Shown piece after piece: positions 1 to 7,419 of a DNA stretch of 18,205 bases; the stretch's first letter is position 1, and each line of letters begins with the position of its first letter. The DNA comes from Candidatus Woesearchaeota archaeon (GTDB taxonomy: Archaea > Nanobdellota > Nanobdellia > SCGC-AAA011-G17 > UBA489), in assembly GCA_018658955.1 (NCBI GenBank), contig JABIPM010000010.1:1-18205 (forward strand), read 5' to 3'. The notes beneath the pieces were generated by a model. It was not told the DNA's origin and searched no databases. It worked only from the letters and a program-made list of their open reading frames with translations. Position numbers and translations under genes: made by a program.

Positions 1-1802
1 ACTGGAATGCATTAAATAAAAAAGAAAAAGAAACAGTTACTATTAATCCTAAACAATTAGGTTATTCTCTTGGAGGTGATCCTCTAAAAAATCTAAGAGC
101 TGGTATTGGGGTTGGTGCAGGAAATATTGAACTTACTTTTTTTAATGCTCCTGGAAAAAGTTCAAGATCTCAAGGACAACCTTCTCCAGAAGCAATTGGA
201 AAAATAGAAAGGCAAGAATTAAAGGAACTTGCAAGAGTAAATGAAGTGGGCGTTACAATTCATGCAACTCCCAATATGGGTGGAGGCGGAGGTTCTTTCT
301 CAGGGTTTACTGGTCAAGGATTTTCAGAAGATGCAAGACAAAAAGCAATTGATGAAATGAAAAGGACTGCAGAGTTTACTGCAGATGTAACTGAGGGTGG
401 GCCAATGGTATTGCATATTGATGGATTTGAAAGACCTATTTTCGCTGCAGGAGTTAAAGAGGGCGCAAAAGAAGATACTTTCAAGAATTATGAATTAGAA
501 AAAGAAAAAGCACCATTACATTTTGTAGATAAAAAATCAGGAAAAGTTATAGGATTAAGTAGAGAAGAAGAAATTGTTTCTGCAGAAAGAGATGCTAATG
601 GGAAGATCATTATTGAAGACGGAAAAGTAAAATTAAAAACAGAAACATTTCAAGATGCAGTTGAACATTTTAAAGCACTTGATCAAAAAGAAAAAAAAGA
701 ATATTCAAATGAGATTGACTATTTTTACAAGGGAGTAAAAAAGGGACAACAAGAAATTCAAGAAGGTGAAAAATTTAGATATATTGATAGAGCAAATGAT
801 GCAGAGAAAATGGAAGAAAGATACTCTGGGTTGATTGAAGCATATGAATCAACAGATGAATCTAAACAAGGAATTATGGCTGAAGCCTTGAAAGACCAGG
901 AAAGAAGTCAATCAATTACAAGCCCTGAAGAAATGAAACAACTTTTAGAAGATCCAACAAAATATCTAAAAGAAAAACAAGACATGTATGCCAATGAAAG
1001 AACAATTTGGCAAAACGCTGCCGCAGGGGAAGAAAGAAAGATACATGACGCAACAAAAGAATTAGAAAATTATCAAGATATTACCACTTACGGGGTTGCA
1101 AAAGAAGCAGATACAATAGCCCAATCAGCAATGCAGGCATATGAAATAGAAAAGAAAAGAAAATTAAAAAAATCTCTTTGGGTAGCTCCAGAAAATTGGG
1201 CAGTTGAAAGATACGGTTCTCATCCAAAAGAATATAGAAATATTATAGAAAAATCTAGAGAAAACATGACTCAAAGATTAATTGATCAAAAAAAGATGAA
1301 TCCTGCACAAGCAAAAAAGGTTGCAGCAGACCATATCAGAGGAACATTCGATATTGGACACCTAAACATGTGGAAAAAACATTTTGGTGGAGACGATAAG
1401 GAATTTGCAAAATGGATGAAAAAGGAAATAAGGCCATTAGTAAAAGATAAAATAATTGGCCATGTACACATAGCAGATAATTTTGGATATCATGATGAAC
1501 ATTTAGAGTTGGGAGAAGGAAATGCTCCAATTAAAGAGTTCTTAAAAGTTTTAAAAGAAGAAAAATTTGAAGGAAAACAAATTGCAGAACCTGGAGGCCA
1601 AAGAGAGGGCCAATTGCATCGAGCATGGACTTCAGCATTACAAATAGGTGGATCACCAATTTACCGAATTGATTCCAGTACAAGATCTTGGACAGACATT
1701 GGAGGTTCTTATTTTGGAAGAACCCAATCCCCTTCATTCTTTGTAGGAGACTATGCGCCAACTAAAGATTGGACTTCATGGTCAGAAGTACCATTAGAAT
1801 AA
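1..1802 (+). CDS. Xylose-isomerase-like TIM-barrel protein, 5' end outside window
   Basis: The frame is open from the first bases of the window, so the true start lies upstream; the internal GTG at 246 is not a credible start because 81 further in-frame codons precede it. The 599 visible residues look like the AP-endonuclease-2/xylose-isomerase-like barrel. Early strands carry GVTIHATP and MVLHIDG. Late strands carry APEN, FDIGH, HVHIAD and AEPGG, which supply the usual Glu, Asp/His, His and Glu metal ligands of sugar isomerases, epimerases and endonuclease IV relatives. A long, charged, Lys/Glu-rich helical segment (about 220 residues, from DGFERPIF to the LWVAPENW strand) interrupts the barrel, making the protein roughly twice the usual family length. 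The C-terminal 70 residues are rich in Ser, Trp and Gly. The substrate cannot be told. The stop directly abuts the stop of the convergent gene. Confidence 0.8.
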   Translation, partial: WNALNKKEKETVTINPKQLGYSLGGDPLKNLRAGIGVGAGNIELTFFNAPGKSSRSQGQPSPEAIGKIERQELKELARVNEVGVTIHATPNMGGGGGSFSGFTGQGFSEDARQKAIDEMKRTAEFTADVTEGGPMVLHIDGFERPIFAAGVKEGAKEDTFKNYELEKEKAPLHFVDKKSGKVIGLSREEEIVSAERDANGKIIIEDGKVKLKTETFQDAVEHFKALDQKEKKEYSNEIDYFYKGVKKGQQEIQEGEKFRYIDRANDAEKMEERYSGLIEAYESTDESKQGIMAEALKDQERSQSITSPEEMKQLLEDPTKYLKEKQDMYANERTIWQNAAAGEERKIHDATKELENYQDITTYGVAKEADTIAQSAMQAYEIEKKRKLKKSLWVAPENWAVERYGSHPKEYRNIIEKSRENMTQRLIDQKKMNPAQAKKVAADHIRGTFDIGHLNMWKKHFGGDDKEFAKWMKKEIRPLVKDKIIGHVHIADNFGYHDEHLELGEGNAPIKEFLKVLKEEKFEGKQIAEPGGQREGQLHRAWTSALQIGGSPIYRIDSSTRSWTDIGGSYFGRTQSPSFFVGDYAPTKDWTSWSEVPLE

Positions 1803-2501
1803 TTATTCAAAACCGGGTTTATTGAAAAACTTCTTAATTTTAAATTTAGTTTTTGTTAGCCTATAATTAATTCTTTGTTTAAACAGCCTAACCTTTTCAT
1901 TACGTTCTCTTTTAACACCTTCAATATATCTTTGTGCTGAACTTGAACCAGGAATTGCTAATCTGAATACCTTAAAGAAAGTACTCACAAATAACAAAAT
2001 AAATAATGAAGTAACCATAGTGTCTCCATCAAAAGGAATATTACTATACACTAAAACTACTGCAACAAAAGAAAATACACTCAAGAATATTGAACTGCTC
2101 AAAAAGAAAGAAAACTTTTCATCGACAGTATGGAAAAAATCAATAAACATTAAACTAAATGCAACAACTGCAACTGCTAAGGCAGTCATAGTTTTATAGA
2201 ATGCAACGGTCCCAAATGCCTCAAACCCAGTTAACCCAAATTCATTATACACAAAAGTAGCTAAGTGGGCAGTAACAAACAACAATACAATACAGTTACC
2301 ATAGGCACTATCCCAACTAATGCTCTCATCCTTATTTCTTCCAAAATATATCTGGACTAAGAACATAGTGATCAGTAAAGGAATTAAAATTTCTAGAGTT
2401 TCTTTTCTACGGATGGTTACAATCACCATCTCCATAAATCTAGGCAATACAACACTTACAAAATATTCCTTAAAAGCAAGTAACCCATCTACAAAACTCA
2501 T
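1803..2501 (-). CDS. Five-helix membrane protein of unknown function
   Basis: A 232-residue integral membrane protein that I do not recognise. Hydrophobic segments lie near residues 36-53, 66-84, 103-121, 128-152 and 161-180. They are followed by a very basic, Lys/Arg-rich tail (190-232) that should be cytoplasmic. I chose the ATG at 2501 rather than the one at 2525 because a good Shine-Dalgarno (GAGGTG on the minus strand, 2507-2512) sits 5-6 bases before it, and a TATA box lies about 39 bases upstream. The gene is convergent with the TIM-barrel gene with no bases between the two stops, and divergent from the winged-helix regulator. No catalytic motif is visible; the only cysteine is near residue 70. 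Confidence 0.8.
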   Translation of the reverse strand: MSFVDGLLAFKEYFVSVVLPRFMEMVIVTIRRKETLEILIPLLITMFLVQIYFGRNKDESISWDSAYGNCIVLLFVTAHLATFVYNEFGLTGFEAFGTVAFYKTMTALAVAVVAFSLMFIDFFHTVDEKFSFFLSSSIFLSVFSFVAVVLVYSNIPFDGDTMVTSLFILLFVSTFFKVFRLAIPGSSSAQRYIEGVKRERNEKVRLFKQRINYRLTKTKFKIKKFFNKPGFE

Positions 2502-2534
2502 TTCAACACCTCTATTAAAATACAATACTTTTAG

Positions 2535-2546
2535 CTTATAAATATT
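2535..2546 (-). promoter_or_regulatory. TATA box for the minus-strand membrane protein
   Basis: On the minus strand this reads AATATTTATAAG. It is about 39 bases from the chosen ATG at 2501, which predicts a short leader of roughly 12-15 bases that includes the GAGGTG ribosome site. It lies back to back with the plus-strand TATA box at 2568. Confidence 0.5.
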
Positions 2547-2567
2547 CTGTTAAACTCAAAAGTTAAA

Positions 2568-2577
2568 CTTAAATATT
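2568..2577 (+). promoter_or_regulatory. TATA box for the membrane-anchored regulator (leaderless)
   Basis: CTTAAATATT is centred about 27 bases before the ATG at 2599. That spacing puts the transcription start at or next to the start codon. No ribosome site precedes the ATG, which fits a leaderless mRNA. Confidence 0.5.
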
Positions 2578-2598
2578 CAAACCAACTAAAATAAGTAA

Positions 2599-3102
2599 AT
2601 GAATCAGAAAAAATTAGGTGTAACGGTATTAATTTTATCATTATTAATTGGTTTTGTACTAATCGATTTTATTTCTGAAACTCAAAATTCTGGTGAAGAA
2701 GACGGATGTTTTCAAGATGAAGATTGTCAAAAGGCAGCAGTTGCACTAACTTCTTCACATTTAGGGATAGGAATTATTTTTTCATTATTTTCATTAGCAT
2801 TATATCTTATAGTTTTTAGTAAAAGTGAAGATTTTTGGTTAAAGAAATTAGAACAACAAAGACAAGATTTAACTGAAGAGGAAAAATGGAACATTATCAA
2901 ATTAATGTTAGATGAAAATGAATTAAAAGTAATAAAAGAAATAAAAAAACAACCAGGAATAACTCAGTTCACATTAAGATTAAGAACAGATCTTTCAAAA
3001 TCTAAACTAAGTGATATTCTTTCAAGATTTGAAAAGAAAGGTTTAATCGAGAGACACGTTAAAGGAAAAACACTTGCAGTGTTTCTAAAACCTTCATTTT
3101 AA
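2599..3102 (+). CDS. Membrane-anchored winged-helix transcriptional regulator
   Basis: The 167-residue protein has two membrane helices (about 8-25 and 50-73) and a C-terminal winged helix (about 100-160). The helix-turn-helix reads GITQFTLRLRTDLSKSKLSDILSRF and the wing follows KKGLIERHVKGK, as in MarR/ArsR-like and related archaeal HTH domains. Basic residues at the N-terminus and after helix 2 place the DNA-binding domain inside and the acidic loop between the helices outside. That loop holds the only two cysteines, C37 and C43 (CFQDEDC), which could form a disulfide. The gene is leaderless from its own promoter. It is followed by a strong inverted repeat and then by a DsbA-like gene, so a role in sensing envelope thiol state and controlling its neighbour is a reasonable guess, not a demonstration. 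Confidence 0.8.
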   Translation: MNQKKLGVTVLILSLLIGFVLIDFISETQNSGEEDGCFQDEDCQKAAVALTSSHLGIGIIFSLFSLALYLIVFSKSEDFWLKKLEQQRQDLTEEEKWNIIKLMLDENELKVIKEIKKQPGITQFTLRLRTDLSKSKLSDILSRFEKKGLIERHVKGKTLAVFLKPSF

Positions 3103-3108
3103 TCTTTA

Positions 3109-3173
3109 AGAACGGAAACAAGATTAAATCAAGCTTCTTTTCAAAATTCAAACTAGATTATCCTTTCCGTTCT
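3109..3173. repeat. Perfect 10-bp inverted repeat between regulator and DsbA-like gene
   Basis: AGAACGGAAA at 3109-3118 is matched by its exact reverse complement at 3164-3173. Beyond one mismatch, TTT/AAA continues the pairing outward, giving 13 pairs around a 45-base AT-rich centre. It begins six bases after the regulator's stop and ends just before a candidate TATA box for the DsbA-like gene. It could be a paired operator, a transcript-end structure of the regulator gene, or a small structured RNA. The GC content of the arms stands out from the surrounding sequence. Confidence 0.6.
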
Positions 3174-3183
3174 AAAACATAAG

Positions 3184-3193
3184 TATTAATAAA
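3184..3193 (+). promoter_or_regulatory. Candidate TATA box for the DsbA-like gene
   Basis: TATTAATAAA would start a transcript near 3212-3216 and give a leader of about 37 bases containing the AGGAG ribosome site (3238-3242). A second AT-rich candidate near 3219-3226 would start too close to the ATG to include that site, so I prefer this one. Confidence 0.35.
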
Positions 3194-3251
3194 CAAATTT
3201 CTTATTTTTCAACAATAGATTATATCTAAAAATTAAAAGGAGAGATACAAT

Positions 3252-3977
3252 ATGGCAAAAAACAGAGGTAAAAGAGTCAAAATAGAATTTGACGAAATTA
3301 ACTTGTGGAAAGCAGGCACAATTATCTTTGGTATTTTATTCATTCTTTGCTCAATGAAGGGCGGTTCAGATGCGGGCGTAGGAGATGCTCCTACAATCGA
3401 AGCACCAACACCCCTCCCTCAAGCAGCACCAAAAGCACCATCTGCACCAGTAGATGTTGAAATTGGGGACGCATATGTTAAAGGTAAAAAAAATGCTAAA
3501 GTAGAAATTATAGAATTTTCGGATTTCGAATGTTCTTTCTGTGGAAGATTCTACAGTCAAACATACAAACAGATTTTAGAAAATTATGTAGATACAGGTA
3601 AAGTAAAATTTGCATTTAAGCACTTACCATTACCATTCCATAGCAATGCACAAAAAGCATCAGAAGCTACAGAATGTGCAGGTAAACTTGGAAAAGATGA
3701 CGCTTTCTGGGGAATGCACGATGCAATCTTTGATAATCAAGCAAGAGGTATGAGCGTATCACAACTAAAAGGATACGCAGCAGACTTAGGTCTTGATCAA
3801 GGAGATTTTGATTCATGTCTTGATAATGGAGATATGGAAGCAAAAGTTAAAGCACATGCAGCAGAAGCAGCTAAACTTGGAGCTAGTGGAACACCTACAT
3901 TTTTCATAAATGGTGTAAAATTAGTTGGAGCACAACCTTACGCAGCTTTCGAAGCAGCAATAGAGGCGGCCCTTTAA
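3252..3977 (+). CDS. DsbA-like thioredoxin-fold protein, membrane-anchored
   Basis: The 241-residue protein belongs to the DsbA/thioredoxin_4 group, which makes or shuffles disulfides in exported proteins. An N-terminal membrane segment (about 21-33) is followed by an Ala/Pro-rich linker (about 41-67), so the catalytic domain is outside the cell membrane. The active site is FSDFECSFCGRF with C94 and C97. The cis-proline loop is GTPTFFINGV (P215). C142 and C189 sit where a second structural disulfide occurs in some family members. C33 at the end of the membrane segment (ILCSMKGG) resembles a lipobox only loosely. A strong AGGAG lies 9-10 bases before the ATG, unlike the leaderless neighbours. 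The gene lies between a regulator with an outside cysteine pair and a membrane protein with two CxxC motifs, which suggests a redox relay. Whether it acts as oxidase or isomerase cannot be told. Confidence 0.9.
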   Translation: MAKNRGKRVKIEFDEINLWKAGTIIFGILFILCSMKGGSDAGVGDAPTIEAPTPLPQAAPKAPSAPVDVEIGDAYVKGKKNAKVEIIEFSDFECSFCGRFYSQTYKQILENYVDTGKVKFAFKHLPLPFHSNAQKASEATECAGKLGKDDAFWGMHDAIFDNQARGMSVSQLKGYAADLGLDQGDFDSCLDNGDMEAKVKAHAAEAAKLGASGTPTFFINGVKLVGAQPYAAFEAAIEAAL

Positions 3978-3994
3978 GTAAATAATTTTGGTTA

Positions 3995-4020
3995 GGGGAT
4001 TTCCCCCTTTCCTTTTTTTT
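3995..4020 (+). terminator. Hairpin plus T-tract after the DsbA-like gene
   Basis: GGGGA (3995-3999) pairs with TCCCC (4002-4006) around a very tight two-base loop. T-rich sequence follows, ending in eight consecutive T at 4013-4020. The tight loop makes the hairpin questionable, but the oligo-T run alone is a typical archaeal termination signal. It lies directly before the next start codon, so it may set the expression ratio of the two genes. Confidence 0.5.
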
Positions 4021-4023
4021 CAA

Positions 4024-4569
4024 ATGTTAAAACTAAAAACGGCATTAAATTCAACAAAAACAGTTTTATCTAAAAAGAAATATTTTCTAATATTCTTCTT
4101 AGTATCATTTTCCTTATTTTCCTTAAGTATTCTTTCAAAAAATTATCAAATCATTTTCAAATCATTTTCAAAGTTATCGTTAATTCAATATTCTAAATTA
4201 ATCGGTTCACTTTATGTTGGAGGAGTAACATTAAATCAAGTCCATGCAACAATAATTTTAATTTCAATAAGTTTACTTTTAGGAATAACTGTAGCATTAA
4301 TGACATTCAAAGTAAATTCTAAAAATGCAGTAACACCAAGACTAAACAAATCAGGAACAGTCGGTGCAGTATTAGGGATGGCAACTCCAGTTTGTGCACC
4401 TTGCGGTATTGGATTATTATCTATGGTCGGACTAGGAGGAGTATTAACTTATCTTCCTTTTCAAGGAACAGAATTGGGAGTAATGAGTATTGGCCTTTTA
4501 GGTTATTCAATTCTTCACATAGGAAATGACATTCAAGAATGTAAATCTTGTCAAATAAACATAAAATAA
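4024..4569 (+). CDS. Small membrane protein with two CxxC motifs, putative redox partner
   Basis: I place the start at the ATG at 4024 (181 residues). An earlier in-frame TTG at 3988 would code through the terminator-like hairpin and T-tract. Likely membrane helices are near 20-37, 75-95, 110-138 and 150-168. The third contains ATPVCAPCGIG (C124/C127), a CxPC-type pair at a membrane face. The extreme C-terminus has QECKSCQ (C173/C176). Membrane-embedded cysteine pairs next to a DsbA-like gene are a feature of DsbB, VKOR and CcdA/DsbD electron carriers. The sequence does not look like a member of any of these as I know them, so the resemblance is in layout only. An 11-base unit (CAAATCATTTT, 4147-4168) is tandemly doubled inside the gene. 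No clear ribosome site precedes the ATG. Confidence 0.7.
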   Translation: MLKLKTALNSTKTVLSKKKYFLIFFLVSFSLFSLSILSKNYQIIFKSFSKLSLIQYSKLIGSLYVGGVTLNQVHATIILISISLLLGITVALMTFKVNSKNAVTPRLNKSGTVGAVLGMATPVCAPCGIGLLSMVGLGGVLTYLPFQGTELGVMSIGLLGYSILHIGNDIQECKSCQINIK

Positions 4570-4577
4570 ACATAATC

Positions 4578-4587
4578 TTTATATAAA
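4578..4587 (+). promoter_or_regulatory. TATA box for the leucyl aminopeptidase gene (leaderless)
   Basis: TTTATATAAA is centred 27 bases before the GTG start at 4610. This is the distance expected when transcription begins at the start codon itself. Confidence 0.6.
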
Positions 4588-4609
4588 CCCAAACCAACTC
4601 TCAATTAAG

Positions 4610-6070
4610 GTGAAATTAAGTCTAAAGAGGGGTCAAATATCTTCTATAAAGCAGGGAGACCTATTTGTAATTCTATCTGAAGAACAAATAAAAAATCTAA
4701 GAAATAAACCAAAAACCTTCTTAGAAACACAAATTGCTTCTAAAATTCCAAAAAAACAATTTGAAGGAAAATCTTCTCAAAAAGTCCAAATAACTTCAGA
4801 TAAATTAAGATTTCATTTATTTGGAATAGGAAAAGAATCAGAAATAAACAGAGAATCAGTAAGAAAAGTGGCAGGATCAATCTCAAATTATTCTTTAGCA
4901 AATCAAATTCAAGAATTCACAGTTAATTCAGAAGTTCCAAAAATATCTAATTTTCACACAGTGGAATCAATAACTGAAGGAATTCTTTTAGGACAATACA
5001 GATTTGATAAATATAAAACTGGACCCAAAATTAAATTAAAACAAGTTTCAATATTAACTAATTCAAAAGAAAATGGACTAGATAAAATCATAAAAGAATC
5101 TACAATCATCTGTGATTCTACAAATTATGTAAGGGACCTACAAACTGAAAATGCAGATGTGGCAACCCCCCTATATTTAGAAAAACAAGCAAAAGATATA
5201 GCAAAGAAACACAAATTAAAAATCAAAGTTTTAGATGAAAAAATATTAAAAAAATTAGGTGCAGGGTTAATACTTGCAGTGGGAAAGGGAAGTAAATATC
5301 CTCCAAGAATCATAATTTTAGAATATAAAGGAAATCCCCATTCAAAAGAAACATTAGCAATAGTTGGAAAAGGAATAACTTTTGATAGTGGAGGAATTAA
5401 TCTAAAACCTACTGGATACATAGAAACCATGAAAACAGATATGTCTGGTGCAGCTACAGTTTTAGGTACAATCCAAGCAGCAGCACAATTAAAATTAAAG
5501 AAAAATTTAATCGCAGTAGTTTCAACAGCTGAAAATGCAATTGGTTCAGAAGCGTACAAACCAGGAGATGTATTCAAATCATTCTCAGGAAAAACAGTTG
5601 AAATTGGAAACACTGATGCTGAAGGAAGATTAGTTTTAGCAGACGCATTAACATACATAGAAAAGAATCTAAAACCTACAAAAATAATTGATATAGCAAC
5701 ATTAACTGGGGCAGTAATAGTAGCATTAGGAGATTATGTGGCGGGAATGTCAGGTACAGATTCTAAAATGATTTCCGCATTAAAAGAAGCAGGAGAAAAC
5801 ACCCACGAAAGAGTTTGGGAACTTCCATTATACAAAGACTATATCAGTGAAGTAAAAAGTGACACTGCAGATTTTAACAATATTAACTATGGGAGAAGTG
5901 CAGGATGCATAATGGGTGCAGCATTCCTCTCAAAATTCGTAGAAAAAACGCCGTGGACACATTTAGACATTGCAGGAACATCATGGTTGGATAAACCAAG
6001 AGATTATTATCAAAAAGGAGCTACAGGATTTGGAGTTAGATTATTAATTGAATATTTAAAAAACAATTAA
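4610..6070 (+). CDS. pepA: Leucyl aminopeptidase, peptidase family M17
   Basis: A cytosolic zinc or manganese enzyme that removes N-terminal residues from peptides, normally a hexamer, used in protein turnover and amino-acid recycling. The protein is 486 residues, normal for the family. The family signature NTDAEGRLVLADAL is at about 334-347. Metal ligands by alignment from memory are K254 and D259 (VGKGITFDSGG), D277 (KTDMSGAA), and D336 and E338. The catalytic K266 (NLKP) and R340 are also present. The N-terminal domain (1-150) is diverged. GTG is the start because the TATA box spacing fits a leaderless transcript and the protein begins directly with its first strand. The nucleotidyltransferase gene follows after 31 bases on the same strand and may be co-transcribed. 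Confidence 0.95.
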   Translation: MKLSLKRGQISSIKQGDLFVILSEEQIKNLRNKPKTFLETQIASKIPKKQFEGKSSQKVQITSDKLRFHLFGIGKESEINRESVRKVAGSISNYSLANQIQEFTVNSEVPKISNFHTVESITEGILLGQYRFDKYKTGPKIKLKQVSILTNSKENGLDKIIKESTIICDSTNYVRDLQTENADVATPLYLEKQAKDIAKKHKLKIKVLDEKILKKLGAGLILAVGKGSKYPPRIIILEYKGNPHSKETLAIVGKGITFDSGGINLKPTGYIETMKTDMSGAATVLGTIQAAAQLKLKKNLIAVVSTAENAIGSEAYKPGDVFKSFSGKTVEIGNTDAEGRLVLADALTYIEKNLKPTKIIDIATLTGAVIVALGDYVAGMSGTDSKMISALKEAGENTHERVWELPLYKDYISEVKSDTADFNNINYGRSAGCIMGAAFLSKFVEKTPWTHLDIAGTSWLDKPRDYYQKGATGFGVRLLIEYLKNN

Positions 6071-6101
6071 TTTATCTAATTTACAAATTTAATATTAAAG
6101 G

Positions 6102-6917
6102 ATGAAAATTCCAATAAAAAAGAGAGAAAACAAAAACTTATCTAATTTTCTTTTCGAAGATTTGAAGATATCTAGAAAGTTTGCTAAACTGATGTATCAA
6201 GAGTTTGGTAAATTTATTTCTTCCATGGTTCTTTTTGGTTCAGCAACAAAGAACATTCCTAATCCTAAAAGAGACATTGACATCTTAATTGTTTTAGATG
6301 ATACAAGAATACAATTTACTCAGGAGTTAGTTCAAACATATAGAATAATCTTAGAAAAAACAATTGCAAAAGTAGATCCAAGAAGATTACACATTCAAAC
6401 CATGAAGTTAACTTCATTTTGGGAATATGCAAGAGCGGGAGACCCAGTCGCAATTAATATTTTACGTTCAGGTGTGGCATTAATTGATACAAATGTTTTT
6501 GATCCATTACAAGCACTTTTAGAACAAGGAAGAATAAGGCCATCACAAGAAGCAGTTTGGACTTATTACACAATGGCTCCAGCGTCACTTAGACGTTCAG
6601 AACAACATCTTTTAACAGCGGCAGTTGATTTATACTGGGCAGCAGTTGATGCAGCACACGCAGCATTAATGCACGCAGGACAGATACCTCCTTCACCAGA
6701 CCATGTAGCGGAAATGCTCCAAGAAAAATTAAATGCTCCACATCAAGTTTCTAGAAAATCATTAAGAACAATGAAAGAACTTTATTTAGTGTTCAAAAAA
6801 ATTGTCCATAGAGATATTAAATCAATTTCAGGTAAAGATTATGATGTTTACAAAAAGAAAGCAGAAGATTTTGTAGATGAAATGAAAGAATTCTTAGAGA
6901 ATCATCCCAAAAATTAA
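6102..6917 (+). CDS. Nucleotidyltransferase-domain protein with helical HEPN-like C-terminus
   Basis: Residues about 25-125 form a Pol-beta/MNT-type nucleotidyltransferase domain. It has the LFGSA (G46-S47) and DIDILIV (D58, D60) motifs that bind nucleotide and metal. Residues about 150-265 are all-helical and resemble the HEPN domains that often accompany such transferases, either as a fused domain or as a separate partner. An RRSEQH string (R164-H169) has the RX4H form of the HEPN RNase motif, though it lies early in the domain rather than at the usual place. The family includes toxin-antitoxin MNT/HEPN pairs and antibiotic or protein AMP-transferases, and the sequence does not decide between these. 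A weak TATA-like TTTATCTAAT at 6071-6080 would give a leaderless transcript; alternatively the gene is read through from the aminopeptidase. It ends convergently on a shared TTAA. Confidence 0.8.
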   Translation: MKIPIKKRENKNLSNFLFEDLKISRKFAKLMYQEFGKFISSMVLFGSATKNIPNPKRDIDILIVLDDTRIQFTQELVQTYRIILEKTIAKVDPRRLHIQTMKLTSFWEYARAGDPVAINILRSGVALIDTNVFDPLQALLEQGRIRPSQEAVWTYYTMAPASLRRSEQHLLTAAVDLYWAAVDAAHAALMHAGQIPPSPDHVAEMLQEKLNAPHQVSRKSLRTMKELYLVFKKIVHRDIKSISGKDYDVYKKKAEDFVDEMKEFLENHPKN

Positions 6918-7363
6918 TTTAGGTATTTTTCCAAAAAACTTTTTCGCATATTTTCTATAACAGAAAAATCAAGAGAATTCAATTTTGTATTGACTTTATT
7001 GTCAGATAAATCCAAATATGCAAAATCTGAGGAGATAAACAATAATCCATCAAAAAGACGATTAAAACTAACATATTTTTCAATACCTAAAACTTCTTCA
7101 AAAGGAAGTCTAAAAGTCTTAGATTTTGTTGTATTATTAAGAACCTCATAATCTCCAACAATTTCAAAAAATCTATCCAGTTTACCATATGAGGTCATTG
7201 CACGCAATTTGTCATAATCTACACCCATATCTTCAGCAAGATGTTTAGTAATCAAAGAATATTTATCTTTAACATGTTTAGCAAATTCATCTAAATTTTT
7301 AGAATCATCTAACTCTTTTTCAAAAACAATGTAGTTATTACAAATCTCATCCAAATAAGACAT
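6914..7363 (-). CDS. Hypothetical protein, 149 residues
   Basis: I do not recognise this protein. It is soluble and acidic, has no signal peptide or membrane segment, and shows one cysteine (C9). The first half is helical with many charged residues (KELDDSKNLDEFAKHVKDKYS). The second half has alternating hydrophobics (FRLPFEEVLGIEKYVSFNRLFDGLLFISSDFAYLDL) suggesting strands. Codon use matches its neighbours. It overlaps the convergent nucleotidyltransferase gene by four bases: TTAA at 6914-6917 serves as stop on both strands. Upstream lies the terminator hairpin of the next minus-strand gene, so it probably has its own promoter in the AT-rich stretch 7364-7419, where several TATA-like strings make the choice uncertain. 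Confidence 0.7.
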   Translation of the reverse strand: MSYLDEICNNYIVFEKELDDSKNLDEFAKHVKDKYSLITKHLAEDMGVDYDKLRAMTSYGKLDRFFEIVGDYEVLNNTTKSKTFRLPFEEVLGIEKYVSFNRLFDGLLFISSDFAYLDLSDNKVNTKLNSLDFSVIENMRKSFLEKYLN

Positions 7364-7419
7364 AAGTAATAGAATTAATCTTATTTAATATAGATATAGC
7401 AAATATAAAATAATAAATA

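Noticed and set aside
246..1802. GTG at 246 as the start of the TIM-barrel gene
   Set aside because: The frame is open without a stop to the window edge, and the upstream 81 codons continue the barrel with matching codon use.
3988..4023. TTG at 3988 as the start of the CxxC membrane protein
   Set aside because: It would translate through the GGGGA/TCCCC hairpin and T-tract; the ATG at 4024 gives a normal N-terminus.
4147..4168. Tandem 11-base repeat CAAATCATTTT
   Set aside because: Only two units, in frame-changing length, within AT-rich coding sequence; probably chance.
5125..5658. 177-residue minus-strand open frame inside the aminopeptidase gene
   Set aside because: It lies wholly antisense to conserved M17 motifs, and its protein shows no family features.
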